Shown: positions 33,579 to 46,450 of the stretch, in pieces
Numbering within the stretch: position 1 is the first letter of the stretch
Layout of the letters: every line of letters starts with the position of its first letter
Assembly (NCBI GenBank): GCA_013076295.1
Contig: RQOL01000718.1
Location: forward strand, 620,001 to 684,000
DNA length: 64,000 nt
Source of the DNA: Sanderia malayensis
Taxonomy: Eukaryota; Cnidaria; Scyphozoa; Semaeostomeae; Pelagiidae
Direction of reading: 5' to 3'
Notes under the pieces: generated by a model
Databases searched by the model: none
The model's input: only the letters and a program-made list of their open reading frames with translations
Told to the model about the DNA's origin: nothing
Translations under genes and position numbers: made by a program

Positions 33579-36500
33579 ATGGCGTCTGGATTCTTTTTTC
33601 TTGTCTTTACCATCATCATTGCAATCTCTTTGGGGATCAACTCGGTATCAGGTAAATTTTTCAACATTTTAAATTGAAACTTTCAAGTAACCGTTGGTTT
33701 CTCTTTATTGCTGATTTTTTAACGTTGAACACAAATACACACTAATTCTGTCTATTTGCATTTACATGCTTTTTAAATGCAATTTAAGAAGGGTTAATAT
33801 TCAAAATAAATTGCTTTGCCGCGTCATGCACAGTTGTTATCATGTTTATATTGATATGGCATAATAAATATGATTCTTTAAACATTTCTAATCAACATAT
33901 TTATAATACCTGGGGTGGGGAGTAAGTATACAGGCCGTTGTCTGTTAATCTCGTGCAGAGCTTTTGTTGGGTGAAACTGGGTAATCTTCAGCTGGGTCCA
34001 AGGGTCAAAATGTACAGAAGATGGCGGCCATTGGAAAGGCTCCACGAACACTTGTGGTTCGTTTTTTTTATCTAGTTCTCAACTTGTTTTCAACTAGGAG
34101 ACAATAAAACAAGCCTTGTGGTACCTGAATAGCGGGACGATCAGTAAAATAGGCCAAGCTAATGACGACCCAAGAAGTCGAGATCCCTCACAATAATTGA
34201 CAGGCTAATCAATAAATGTCTAACGAGGCACTTTATACCCAAATCGCAAGTATAGATACGCTAACGTAGACTAAAGAAGCACTAAATACGTTAGGACTAG
34301 CTTGATACGGCATATAAAATAAACGATTATTACTCTGCTACTAATTAGTAAGAAACGATCTCACTGGGATAATTTGTATATGTGGCCCTAGTTGAGTAGT
34401 GGCCGTGGAGAACACTGGCTAGTCATGTATCGCATTGTGAGCGGTACGGCAATAGACGAGGAACTTCCCAAGAATCCTTCATCCGACTCAAAAGAACGAG
34501 AAAGCATGAAAAAAGTGTGCTTACTCTCTGAGTTCCGGGGAAGAATCGTAAAAAATAATATATCTGTGCAGCTAGATTCCCCTTGCAAAAGTTTGTGAAC
34601 AGCTCGAATTTTAGGCCCGGACCTAATTATTATTATTTAAACTTTGAAATTGGACACTTTTGCAGCAATATCGCGGACATTTTTGTCAATACTACAAAAA
34701 TCATTGCAGAAAACGTTGTTATTTTTTTGCATCTCTGTGTTTAATATTGACAAAGTTATAGGAACATTTCCGGGGCATGGCAAGGGGGAAGGAAAGTTGA
34801 TTTCAAGACCGAAATGAACGTTACTATCATGGAAAAATTGCGAAAGTTGCCAGATGCACAAAGACAAGTGCTTATAATATTATAAAAAAAGTTTCAGAAA
34901 ACAAGTTCTGTGACCGTGAACGATGGGACAGGCCGGCCTAAAAAGATCACAGAAAAGGAAGAACGAATTATGAAACGTAGCGCACGCGAAGATTGTGTAG
35001 GAACTTAGAAGTCGAGAAGAAAATTTACATAACAATATAAAAAGACCAAACGGGTTTCAATAGCGAATATATTCAGCATAAATATACTCAAAATTTCATA
35101 AAATTTCAAATGAAAACATAATTTAAACTATATCATATTGTTTTACAATAATATTAAAAGAAAACTGCAAAGAAGTCCCTTAAAAAATGTTCACGAAAAT
35201 TTATCGAAGTGGAGAAATTAAAACGCCAATAATTATATAATTTATTTCACTCAAAGCCACGCAAATTCTCTCTCATTTAAAAGAGGCTATCTCTAAAAGC
35301 AGGAACGAGGAACGAAACTGGGAACAAGTAGGAACGAGCGGGAACGAGTAGGAACGTGTAGGAACAAGTAGGAACGTGTAGGAACGAGTAGGAACAAGTG
35401 GGAATGAGTAGGAACAAGTGGGAATGAGTAGGAACAAGGCGGGAATTACCAATAACACATGCACACGGGATTAATTGTTGGCGGGAAAGTATTCGTTTGC
35501 CATTTTTCTCAGACAAAACTACGTTTTTGGATTTGAATAATGTTTCGCTTGCCAACTATTCCAGCAAGAGTAAATAAAGGGGTGGAGAAGGTTTCAGAGC
35601 TGCACAGATTTGATGCCAGAAAAATCCATGATGCAATTCCAATAGGTATTATTCCAAAATATTCTCAGTTTCTTTTTGTAGGTTCTTGGCTACGGCCTAG
35701 TTACTTAAGTTGTATTAATTACAGTGTCAAATTTTATTATTATTCACTGGAATAGGAGTTAAGATGCCAACTGCTCGTTTTCCAGGCCACGGTTCTTTTG
35801 CTTCAGTGGAGAAATGTCAATACAAATGTCAAATCACCGTAACTAACCCGGGGTGACAAACCCAGGTTATTTGTGTCCACACTACAAAATCTAACCTGGA
35901 TTAGCAAAAAACTGGGGCAAGCCTGTGTTAGTTTGCGTAGTGTGGACTGGGCTTATGTTCTTCTTATTATTATAATCATATCATTTTCTGTCGTTTTGTT
36001 GAAAAGCAGCATGTGCTTGGGATCTTCTGAAAATTTTATGTTTGGAAAACAATAATTTTCTACAAAAAGAATTTGTTCACTCTTTTCAGAAAATTTTCGA
36101 GGTTTGCTGTTGTTTTTTCTATGTTCTGTTTTGTCAGTATTAGATATGTATCCGTGAGCAATATTGTTTTTTTCTCTGTTCTCGGTAATTTCCGCCTTGT
36201 TTCTATTTGTTCCCGTAGATTCCCGTGCCAACAGAATGTTCTGAAGAATTTTCTTAGGCCACTAATAAGCTATCAATATTAACAAATAAAAGAGCAAAAT
36301 TTGAGGTATTTATTGTAGATTATCCTTGAAACCTGATTTCTAAGAAGTCAGCAATATTTTTCCTTGCTAGAATTTTCAAAACCTTAGAAATGTTTTTGGG
36401 TCGCCCGGCATTTGAAACAAACATTTTTGAAGAAACGTCTTCTTATCTGAGCAAATGGCAAACGAATGTTTTCCTGCCGATATTTAAGCCCTGTCCATGT

Positions 36501-39500
36501 GTTCTTGGTCATTTCTGGATGTTCCCGCCTTGTTCCCGCTTCGTTCCTACTTGTTCCTACTCGTTCCCGCTTCGTTCCTACTCGTTCCTACTTGTTCCTA
36601 CCCGTTCCCGCTTCGTTCCTACTCGTTCCTACTTGTTCCTACTCGTTCCCGCTCGTTCCTACTTGTTCCCGGTTTTGTTCCTCGTTTCTGCTTTTAGAGA
36701 TAGCCTTTAAAAGAGAATGTTTTATAAATATAAGAATTATTTAGGTAACTGTCTTGACCTTTTAAAATTCACGGTTTAAGTCTTTGTTTTAAAAGGCCAA
36801 GAGAGTTACCTAAATAATTCTTATATTTTTCAAAATTTTAAAACATTCTCTTTTAAATGAGAGAGAATTTGCGTGGCTTTGAGTGAAAGAAATTATAATT
36901 ATTGGCGTTTTAATTTCTCCACTTCGATAAATTTTCGCAAACATTTTTTAAGGGACCTTCTTCGCAGTTTTCTTTAAATATTATTGTAAAACAATATGAT
37001 ATAGTTTAAATTATGTTTTCATTTGAAAATTTATGAAATTTTGAGTATATTCATGCCAAATATATTCGTTATTGAAACCCGTTTGGTAGTCTTACATTGT
37101 TATGTAAACACTCTTGCTCAGGCCTAGGGCCACTTCTAGACGCCATTTTTCATCAAGCGTTCACAAACTTTTGCGAGGGGAGTGTATCTAGACTCATTAC
37201 ATGGCGTCCCTGTGTTTAGCTCGACTCGCTACCCAACAGAGACTTATCACATTGCTATTGCGAAAACCGGACAAAAATGATTGGCCTCGATTTCATTAAT
37301 TCTTAAATTTTTCATGACACGACCCCCTTACAAGCAAAGTCCAGGACTATGATCTGTAGGGATGCCTGTCTGTTTTGCAGGTTTGGTTGGCGGGATTTTT
37401 GATATGAACTAAAAACCCACTTGCGTCAGTGTCAATTTGAGGGACACCTGTGCACTGAATATTGAAAACAAACCAAATACAGAGGAGAATTTGAGGCGAT
37501 AAAATGATTTTTATTGGAAAAACATGTTAGTGAAGCAATGAGAATAAACGTATCGAAATTAAAGCAACCAGCTTATTGCGTAAATTGTAGAGTTGTACAC
37601 GGCAAGGAGGACTTTTCAGATTTCTCGGGTTGAATATGCAGATCTCGTAAATTCAAATGGTTGAAAAAAAGTAAAGGTTTTCGAAACATTACTTTTGCAA
37701 GTCCTGCTATCAACAAATAAATTGCTATGTCAATGCAAAAGAAAAGGTTCCACAAATAAACAAACCCTTAATGAGTGTAAAGCAATTTCTATCAAAAATT
37801 TAGAGGAATGTTTTGAGCTGCAAAATACCGGCCTATTCACAAGTCCCTTTAAAAGCCAAAACAATTTCATGGAAAACGCCAAACAACACGTCTTTCCTGA
37901 ACCAGTTGAAATTTATTACTGCCTTCACAACTTTTCTCATATACAAGTCGCTGAAAATCTTTCTAAACAACTCCGTCCTTATCTATCACTGCTTCAAAAA
38001 TTCGTACATTTGCCTTCGTTCTGGATAAATTAATTCGTAACTTCATTTGAAAATGTTATAGCTTCATGCCATGCCAAGCTACTCTTGAAAACCAGGGGGT
38101 AAGCATTTCTGACACAAACGCCGTTATTGGCCTCGATACCGATGAAAATATTTGAATAGACCAATCAGAACGGCGGATTCTGAAATTCTGCTCTGTGGAT
38201 GGAGGAACAAAAATTTGTTCCCGAGTTCCGATTTTTGATACTCAAATGTGATAAGTCCCTAGACTCATTACATTGCGTCCCTGTGCCTCGCTCGCAACTC
38301 GCTCAACACAAGGGACTTATGGACTTACTGTTCAAAAACTGTCCAAAAAATTAAAGCCTCGCTCTCATGTAATGCTACAAGATTAAAACTTGGAAAATGC
38401 CGGGAGGACTCAAAAATTTCAATATTTTGTGTTGCCGCCTCTGAGCTGAACAAGTTTTCATTTTATTTGAAACGAAAGATGCAAATGGTTGCATATCCAA
38501 GGTTTTTTATTTGGAAGTATAAAAACAGGTAAGTTCATTTTTAGTTTCCAAATTAGTTCTTGTTGGATTTTGCAAATTACCAGCGGTTGTTTAACTTGAT
38601 TTCATGTTTGGTTTGATAAACAACATGTCTAGGCCTTTGACGAAACGACAAATTGATTTTTTTAGTTATCTTATGAACAATGAAAAGTAATTATTTTCAT
38701 TGTTACATTCACAGATTAAATCCCAGATGCATGGTCAGCTGAAGGACGAAGGGCTAGTATTTATCAGTAAATTAACACGCTTCAATGAACCATAATTTCT
38801 GACTTTACTTTTGGTTTGGTTATGCTGAATTGAAAGAAGAAACTTTGATACACTCAATATTTACTTTGAATTATTTAGAGAAAACAATTATTAATTTTGA
38901 CTACAGAACAATTTTTCTTGATAATGAGATTATTAGTATGTAAGTTTTATTGAGTTTATATCCATTTTAAATTTTCTCACAGCTTCAGCATTTTCCCGCC
39001 ATTAAAAATTGACGCCACGCCACTTCTTATAGTCCAAATTGGTCCGTAAAATATCGAGTTAAACCTTATCTTACATGGCCTAAATTGTGGTTGAACGTGA
39101 TTGGTCAAAAAGAACAATAGCCATTGTTTAAAAGCCAAATGCTGCAATCTGATTGAGCCGACAAAAATTTGTCGGGAGAGGAGATTTTTGGACAGTTTTT
39201 GACCTGAAAGTCCATAAGTCCCTCAAACGAGCGAGTAAAAATGAGCGAGGCACAGGGACGCAATGTAGTGAGTCTAATAAGTCCCTGTTGGGTAGCGAGA
39301 GTCGAGCTGAACACAGGGACGCCATGTAATGAGTCTAGGAGTGTATCCTATCTCTATGACAGCCAGGCACTACGATTCTGCGCCCGCGAAACTGTCAGCG
39401 GTGCAACACAAGAGACACGCATTGTTAATTTTCTTTCTTGGGTTCGTTTTATGTTAAACGTGATATGGAGCATGAACCTCGTTTTATCTTAAGCAAAAAA

Positions 39501-42500
39501 ATTTTATCAGAATCGACTTCCGAAAATGTGCATTTAATTGTTAGCTTCCACGATTTTTGAAAATTCTATGACGTCATGGCAAATATGACGTCATAGCTAA
39601 CTTTTATAGAAGCACTATAACGAAAATAATTTTGTTGGAAAACACTAAATTGATGACCCTGATCACGAATTTGCAGTTTTTAGAAAGCTGCCATGCTTGA
39701 TAATTAGCATACTCATAGTTTTCCCATCGAGGACTGGGTTCAAATGCTTCAGTCCAAAAATAGAGTTTAGAGGCAAATTTCGATTGGGGTCTCGACCCTA
39801 TATTTTTCAGCGTGACGAACTCTCCATGTATGCCAAGTTTCATGTTGATATCATAAAATGCACAATTGTGACGCTAAGCTCCCCCACTATTTGAAATTCC
39901 TCTGTCAGACGTTTTCATAGCCCTTACGGTGGCTTCATTTCCGTCCGTTCGTGGAGGCTGTATATTTATGTTCTTGTTACTGGATAAAATACAGCAAGCT
40001 CGGAGGTTATCTTAAATCAACTAATCAAAGTATGCATAAAACATTCACTTGTAAAGTTCAATATGAGGCTAGCTCAACATGAGGCTATTTACACTAATTC
40101 GCGCATTTACGCACTTTGTTGGATCACCATGAATGGAAAATGGCTCTGTTGACTGGTGAGTGTTCAAACACTGATGTCATTTGAAATTGCTGGCAATATT
40201 CGAACCAAAAGCTAAATTGCAATCCTACAAAGAGGACATGTTAACTTGTTGAACGCGTCTTACAAGAATGTTTAGCTGTTCCTAATAAATATATACATTG
40301 CAGCACTTTTTCACTCAATTTTACACCTCTTGCTGCCGTCGTCAAATAGAATAGTCGCCCAAGAAAACATCAAGGCTTAACTATTTTAAAAATTTTCAAC
40401 GTATCTTTTGAACGAAATCAAAAATATGATTGAAGTTTCAATATAAATTGATTTTCAGGTCAACTTCGCATATTCCCATACAATACAACTAACTTCGTTC
40501 AAAATCAAGATGATGCTGAAACAATGATGTTTGTTAATCCTCCACTTCGGCTCAAAGATGCACAATACAGTGCAATCTTTGTAAGTAATAATGTCTTTGA
40601 ATTATGTTCCTCGCCTATTGTTTGAATTCGTTTTGATTTGTCATTTCTAAGAGTATTTAAAGAGGATGGCATGAAAATAAATTCTAATTTTCAATGCAAA
40701 ATTTATTGCAGATCTATACGAATGGTTACGTATCATTCCCAGCTATGCATAATAGCGCAACGCCTAACTATCCCAGGAGTATCGAGATATTGGCTCCTTT
40801 TTGGACGGATCTTGACTTCCGAAATTCAAGCGGTGGTGTTGCTTACTCACTACACCAACATACAGACACAGATTCATTCTCCCAGATGATAATAAACAAA
40901 ACCAGCTCGTACATATCAGCCAGAACCAACGTCAACTTTTCTCCAACTTCGGTAATACTCGTGACCTGGATAAAGGCCTTGCCAAAAAATTATTCTTCTA
41001 GCGCTGACAGAAACGAGGTATGTGAGCGCAATTATAGTGCTTGGGTAATCGTTAATAATGGAAAATCCTTGGTAGACTTTAAGACTATGTGATCTCTAAA
41101 CACTTGATTATACTTTCTTTTCAGACAGTTACATTTCAATTGCATCTGGCTATGAATAATATTAATACATATGCATCATTTATATATGAAGATGGTGGCA
41201 TGTTGTGGAAGGATGTCAACCAAGTCCCTCAAATGCAAATTTCCTCATATAATAGTGTGGCTTTTATAAAACTTGGTCCCACTGGGACTTATCCGTTTTA
41301 TAGATTTGATACTGTGGTTGGAAACACAGGTAGAAAGGGAGAGTGGTTGTTTGATTTATACAAACGTCGACCAATAATTCTGTCTCCAAGGCATCTGATC
41401 TTGTCCTATGGAAAAGAAAGCGATTTTCAAATTGAAGCAATCCCCCAATTTGTTGTAGAGTTAACCTATTCGATAAATGTAACTGGAATGTCTGCAACAG
41501 TGAATTCCACCAATGGATTAGTGACTCTGCGTGTGAACAGCCTTAACGTCACAATGACATTTATTGTGAAAGATGCAAACAATCAAACGAGCACGTTTCA
41601 ACCAAAAATTACGTTGTGCAACTGCACGAGTGGCGCATATTGCAAGGCACCCATTGAAAACACTGACATAACCTTTTCGAATCACTTCCTTACTTACGGA
41701 AAATGCTACTGTAACCTCGGTTACACTGGTAATGGTTTAAATTGCACTGACATTGACGAATGTGCAACTGGTCAACATTCATGCCTTGTTAATGCCACTT
41801 GCAACAATAACCCTGGCTCATACAAATGCGCATGTAGCTCTGGTTACACTGGCGATGGTTTTAATTGCGCTGACATTGACGAATGTGCAACTGGTGAACA
41901 TTCATGCAGCAATAATTCGAACTGCACCAATAACCAGGCCTCATACACATGTGCTTGCAACTCTGGCTACACTGGTAATGGTTTTAATTGCACTGATATT
42001 GACGAATGTGCAACTGGTCAACATTCATGCCTTGTTAATGCCACTTGCAACAATAACCCTGGCTCATACAAATGCGCATGTAGCTCTGGTTACACTGGCG
42101 ATGGTTTTAACTGCGCTGACATTGACGAATGTGCAACTGGTGAACATTCATGCAGCAATAATTCCAACTGCACCAATAACCAGGCCTCATACACATGTGC
42201 TTGCAACTCTGGCTACACTGGTAATGGTTTTAATTGTACTGATATTGACGAATGTGCAACTGGTCAATACTCATGCAGTGCTAATGCTACTTGTTCCAAT
42301 AACCCTGGCTCATACGCATGTTTTTGCAATTCTGGTTACACTGCTAATGGTTCAAATTGCACTGATATTAACGAATGTGCAACTGGTCAACATTCATGCA
42401 GTGCTAATGCCACTTGTAGCAATAACCCCGGCTCATACACGTGTGCTTGTAACTCCGGCTACACTGGTAACGGTTTTAATTGCACTGACATTGACGAATG

Positions 42501-45438
42501 TGCAACTGGTCAACATTCATGCAGTACTAATGCCACTTGTAGCAATAACCCTGGCTCATACACATGTGCTTGTAACTCTGGTTACAGTGGTAACGGTTTT
42601 AATTGCATTGACATTGACGAATGTGCAACTGGTCAACATTCATGCAGTACTAATGCCACTTGTAGCAATTACCCTGGCTCATACACATGTGCTTGCAACT
42701 CCGGCTACACCGGTAATGGTTTTAATTGCACTGACATTGACGAATGTACAACTGGTCAACATTCATGCAGTACTAATGCCACTTGTAGCAATAACCCTGG
42801 CTCATACACATGTGCTTGCAACTCCGGCTACACCGGTAATGGTTTTAATTGCACTGACATTGACGAATGTACAACTGGTCAACATTCATGCAGTACTAAT
42901 GCCACTTGTAGCAATAACCCTGGCTCATTCACATGTGCTTGCAACTCCGGCTACACCGGTAATGGTTTTAATTGCACTGACATTGACGAATGTACAACTG
43001 GTCAACATTCATGCAGTACTAATGCCACTTGTAGCAATAACCCTGGCTCATACACATGTGCTTGCAACTCCGGCTACACCGGTAATGGTTTTAATTGCAC
43101 TGACATTGACGAATGTACAACTGGTCAACATTCATGCAGTACTAATGCCACTTGTAGCAATAACCCTGGCTCATACACATGTGCTTGCAACTCTGGTTAC
43201 AGTGGTAATGGTTTTAATTGCACTGACATTGACGAATGTGCAACTGGTCAACATTCATGCAGTACTAATGCCACTTGTAGCAATAACCCTGGCTCATACA
43301 CATGTGCTTGCAACTCCGGCTACACCGGTAATGGTTTTAATTGCACTGACACTCATGAATGTGCAACTGGTCAGCATTCATGCAGTGCTAATGCAAATTG
43401 CAGCAATAACCCTGGCTCGTACACATGTACTTGCAACTCTGGCTACACTGGTAATGGTTTTAATTGCACTGACATTGACGAATGTGCAACTGGTCAACAT
43501 TCATGTACGGCTAATGCTACTTGTACCAACATCCCTGGCTCATACAAATGTACTTGTAACTCTGGCTACACTGGTAATGGTTTCAATTGCACCGACATTG
43601 ACGAATGTGCAACTGGTCGGCATTCATGCAGTGTTAATGCCACCTGCACGAACAACCACGGCTCATATACATGTGCTTGCAACTCTGGCTACACTGGTAA
43701 TGGTATCAATTGCACTGACATTGACGAATGTGCAACTGGCCAAAATTCATGTACTGCTAATGCTACTTGTACCAACATCCCTGGCTCATACAAATGTACT
43801 TGTAACTCTGGCTATACTGGTAATGGTTTTAATTGCACCGACATTGACGAATGTGCAATTGGTCAGCATTCATGCAGTGTCAATGCCAATTGCACCAACA
43901 ACCAGGGCTCATACACATGTGCTTGCAACTCCGGATACACTGGCAATGGTTTTAATTGCACTGACATTGACGAATGTGCAACTGGTCAGCATTCATGCAG
44001 TGTTAATGCCAATTGCACCAATATCCAGGGCTCATACACATGTGCTTGCAACTCCGGCTACACCGGTAATGGTTTTAATTGCACTGACATTGACGAATGT
44101 GCCACTGGTCAGCATTCATGCAGTGTTAATGCCAATTGCACCAATATCCAGGGCTCATACACATGTGCTTGCAACTCCGGCTACACCGGTAATGGTTTTA
44201 ATTGCACTGACATTGACGAATGTGCAACTGGTCACCATTCATGCAGTACTAATGCCACTTGTAGCAACAACCCTGGCTCTTACACATGTGCTTGCAATTC
44301 TGGTTATACTGGAAATGGTTTTAATTGCACTGACATTGACGAATGTGCAACTGGTCAGCATTCATGCAGTACTAATGCCACTTGTAGCAATAACCCTGGT
44401 TCGTACATATGTGCTTGTAACTTTGGCTACACTGGTAATGGTTTTAATTGCACTGACATTGACGAATGTGCAACTGGTCAACATTCATGCAGTACTAATG
44501 CCACTTGTAGCAATAACCCTGGCTCATACACGTGTGCATGCAATTCTGGTTACACTGGTAATGGTTTTAATTGCACAGACATTGACGAATGTGCAACTGT
44601 TCAACATTCATGCAGTACTAATGCTACTTGTACCAATATCCCTGGCTCATACACATGTGCTTGCAACTCTGGCTATACTGGTAATGGCTTTAATTGCACT
44701 GACATTGACGAATGTGCAACTGGTCAACAATCTTGCAGTACTAATGGCACTTGCAGCAATAACCATGGCTCATACACGTGTGCATGCAATTCTGGTTACA
44801 CTGGTAATGGTTTTAATTGCACTGATATTAACGAATGTGCAACTGTTCAACATTCATGCAGTACTAATGCTACTTGTACCAATAACCCTGGCTCATACAC
44901 ATGTGCTTGCAACTCTGGCTACACTGGTAATGGTTTTAATTGCACTGACATTGACGAATGTGCAACTGGTCAACATTCATGCAGTGCTAATGCAGTTTGT
45001 ACGAATGTCATTGGATCTCATGTTTGCAGTTGCATGAAAGGGTTCTTTGGTACTGGAACCCATTGTAAAAGTAAGGTTTTTTGTGTATATCAGTGTTTAA
45101 TCTTCTTAGTTTTTGCAGTGTGTGATCGAATTGCAACTGTCCTGCACGGGTGTTTGGAAGTCATTACATTTATCTTAGAATTAATTGTATTATAGGTGCA
45201 TGGCGCATATAGTTGTCAAAAACTGAACGATAGTGTTAATAATGCATCTCCATTTATTGCAGGCAATGCCAATAAATTCACTACTGGTTATGGTATTGGT
45301 GTTGGCTTGGGATGGGCCGTTTTGATTGTTGTCAGTGTTGCTGTAGCAGTCATTTATAAGCGCCGGAAGCAAAACCAAGGTGACATAACTAAAGATGTCA
45401 AGCCAGTCTCAAATGAAAAATTTGAAATGGAAGCCTGA
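33579..45438 (+). CDS. NEG3: NIDO-domain, 27x cbEGF, single-pass membrane protein
   Basis: The exons are 33579-33651 (signal peptide), 40459-40580, 40712-41017, 41125-45070 and 45263-45438, giving about 1540 residues. The NIDO and linker exons are nearly identical to NEG1. The large exon holds one atypical EGF and 27 cbEGFs; one repeat has DTHEC instead of DIDEC, and at 42241-42363 a divergent repeat reads GYTANGSNC. Several adjacent repeats at 42745-43236 are virtually identical at the DNA level. The membrane exon ([21 protein letters not shown]) matches NEG1. Intron 1 is 6.8 kb and loaded with insertions. Linking the signal exon at 33579 to this body is inferred from phase and order. The stalk-type acceptor usable in NEG1, 2 and 4 is out of frame here because 2 bases are missing near 45196. 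Confidence 0.88.
34106..34574. repeat. Intron 1 block inverted relative to NEG2 and NEG4
   Basis: Landmarks run in reverse complement: AAAACAAGCCTTGTGG at the left and CTGTGCAGCTAGA at the right, against 55852-56316 and 16070-16535. The flanking intron 1 sequence up to GGGTGAAACTGGG is collinear, so an inversion or opposite-orientation insertion occurred at this site. Confidence 0.85.
35024..37108. mobile_element. Foldback-type element with minisatellite inside its inverted arms
   Basis: The outer arms (35024-35290 and about 36855-37108) are inverted copies (TTTACATAACAAT... to CCAAACGGG; GGAGAAATTAAAACGCCAAT). Just inside, both arms carry a ~10-bp minisatellite, GGAACRAGTA on the left (35300-35440) and its complement on the right (36525-36680). 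The arms continue to ATTCGTTTGCCATTT at about 35500, with its partner near 36450. The core of about 840 bases has no recognised gene. The right arm is further interrupted by a small palindrome at 36708-36860. Long inverted arms built of tandem repeats are characteristic of foldback elements; the class assignment is by structure only. Confidence 0.75.
37189..39337. mobile_element. Outer Mutator-like element with 10-bp target duplication
   Basis: The ends are inverted repeats of ~60 bp starting TAGACTCATTACATGGCGTC. The sequence GGAGTGTATC flanks both sides (37179-37188 and 39338-39347). Without the nested insert it is about 1.12 kb, the size of the related copy at 27955-29096, to which its interior is reverse complementary. 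Long TIRs plus 9-11 bp duplications fit Mutator-like elements. I see no transposase, so it is likely non-autonomous. It lies in NEG3's first intron. Confidence 0.85.
38260..39276. mobile_element. Inner Mutator-like element with 9-bp target duplication
   Basis: A 1017-bp element with the same terminal motif (TAGACTCATTACATTGCGTC) is inserted in the outer element near its right end. ATAAGTCCC flanks it at 38251-38259 and 39277-39285. The inverted ends extend to about 90 bp (CCTCGCTCGC; GTCCATAAGTCC; GACAGTTTTTGA). The interior differs from the outer element, so it is a second subfamily using the same ends. Confidence 0.88.
39348..40458. other. Remainder of NEG3 intron 1
   Basis: From about 40141 onward it is collinear with bases 421-701 of the window (NEG1 intron 1). 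Between 39348 and 40140 I recognise nothing specific. Confidence 0.5.
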
Positions 45439-45779
45439 TTTTGAGCAATGAACATGTTTTTTTTTACTTTCATATTGATATTTAAACATTTTATAGGTTT
45501 TTTTTGCCTGAAACATTTAACTTTTACTTTCTATGTTTTCTTCAGTTTCCAGCATTTAAACTGGGAGCAGGCTGTCTCAAGTATTTACAAAATAACATTA
45601 GTAATTCATTATTCTAAACCATTGTTTAAGAATTATGTTGTCTGCAGTTTTTTTTCATTTGCATGGGAGAGTAGCTTTTTACCAAATGAAATTTAATTTA
45701 ATGTTACATTAGCACTAGTAACCAGCAGAGGTACCGGTTACCGTTAGAAATGAGAGAACCTGACTAGAGTATCCAGCTT
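45439..45779 (+). other. 3' flank of NEG3
   Basis: Similar to 4568-4860 after NEG1. Similarity ends near 45715, after which gypsy-derived sequence begins. Confidence 0.6.
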
Positions 45780-46007
45780 TTGCCGAAGTACCAAGATGCC
45801 ACCAAGAACTTTCCCTCTCCAACCTCCATTACTCACATCAAAAGCTGGTTTGGTATCTTTAACCAGGTAGCCCAATATGCTCAGCTACGTGATATAATGC
45901 CACCCCTTAAGCCGTTTCGTAGTTCAGTGCCAGTTTTTTTGTCTTCGAGGCTTGAAAGTGCATTCCACCAGGTCCATAAAGCGGACATTTTTGAAGTCAC
46001 GTGCTGA
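45780..46007 (+). pseudogene. Ty3/gypsy pol fragment (RT-RNase H junction)
   Basis: The reading has PSPTSITHIKSWFGIFNQVA and AQLRDIMPPLKPF, the connection motif that follows the polymerase thumb in many gypsy elements. It is an isolated fragment of a family distinct from the other pol remnants here. The following ~440 bases (46008-46450) might be LTR or leader sequence but show no diagnostic ends. Confidence 0.65.
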
Positions 46008-46450
46008 GGTGTGAAAATAGGTGCCTTGATATTGATCAACGACTACGCAATACCAACTACGTCTGGTAATACTACGTATTCCACGCGCCTGCGCTGTCAT
46101 GCTTGCTGCTTAAGTTACGTTATTACTTGCGTTTTCCAGCTTGTTTATCTCTCTTGTATTGTTTTTGATCCTATTTGCAGCATTTCATTACGCAGGTATA
46201 TTTCCTTAGAATTTTGGGGTCCCACATTTATGTATGAATATATAATCTTCTTTCCATGTGTCATCGTCTTTCCTTTACTTATATGACTAAGGTTGTTTTT
46301 CCATAACGTTGGCACACGTTTATATTCACACATGTTCGGTTTATTTGTTAGTCATTTGTACAACCTAGATTGTAAGTGATCACTGTAAATAACGCATTTA
46401 TACTCATTGACCTTTTCTGATATTTTGTACATGCGGATATTAATTGAAAA

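Noticed and set aside
34388..34598. Paired frames on both strands in NEG3 intron 1 with a [12 protein letters not shown] reading
   Set aside because: The equivalent block in NEG2 and NEG4 does not keep a consistent frame with splice borders. Conservation is explained by recent duplication.
36390..36710. Overlapping frames with [15 protein letters not shown] repeats (also 35273-35555 minus strand)
   Set aside because: They are translations of the minisatellite in the foldback arms and occur in several frames at once.
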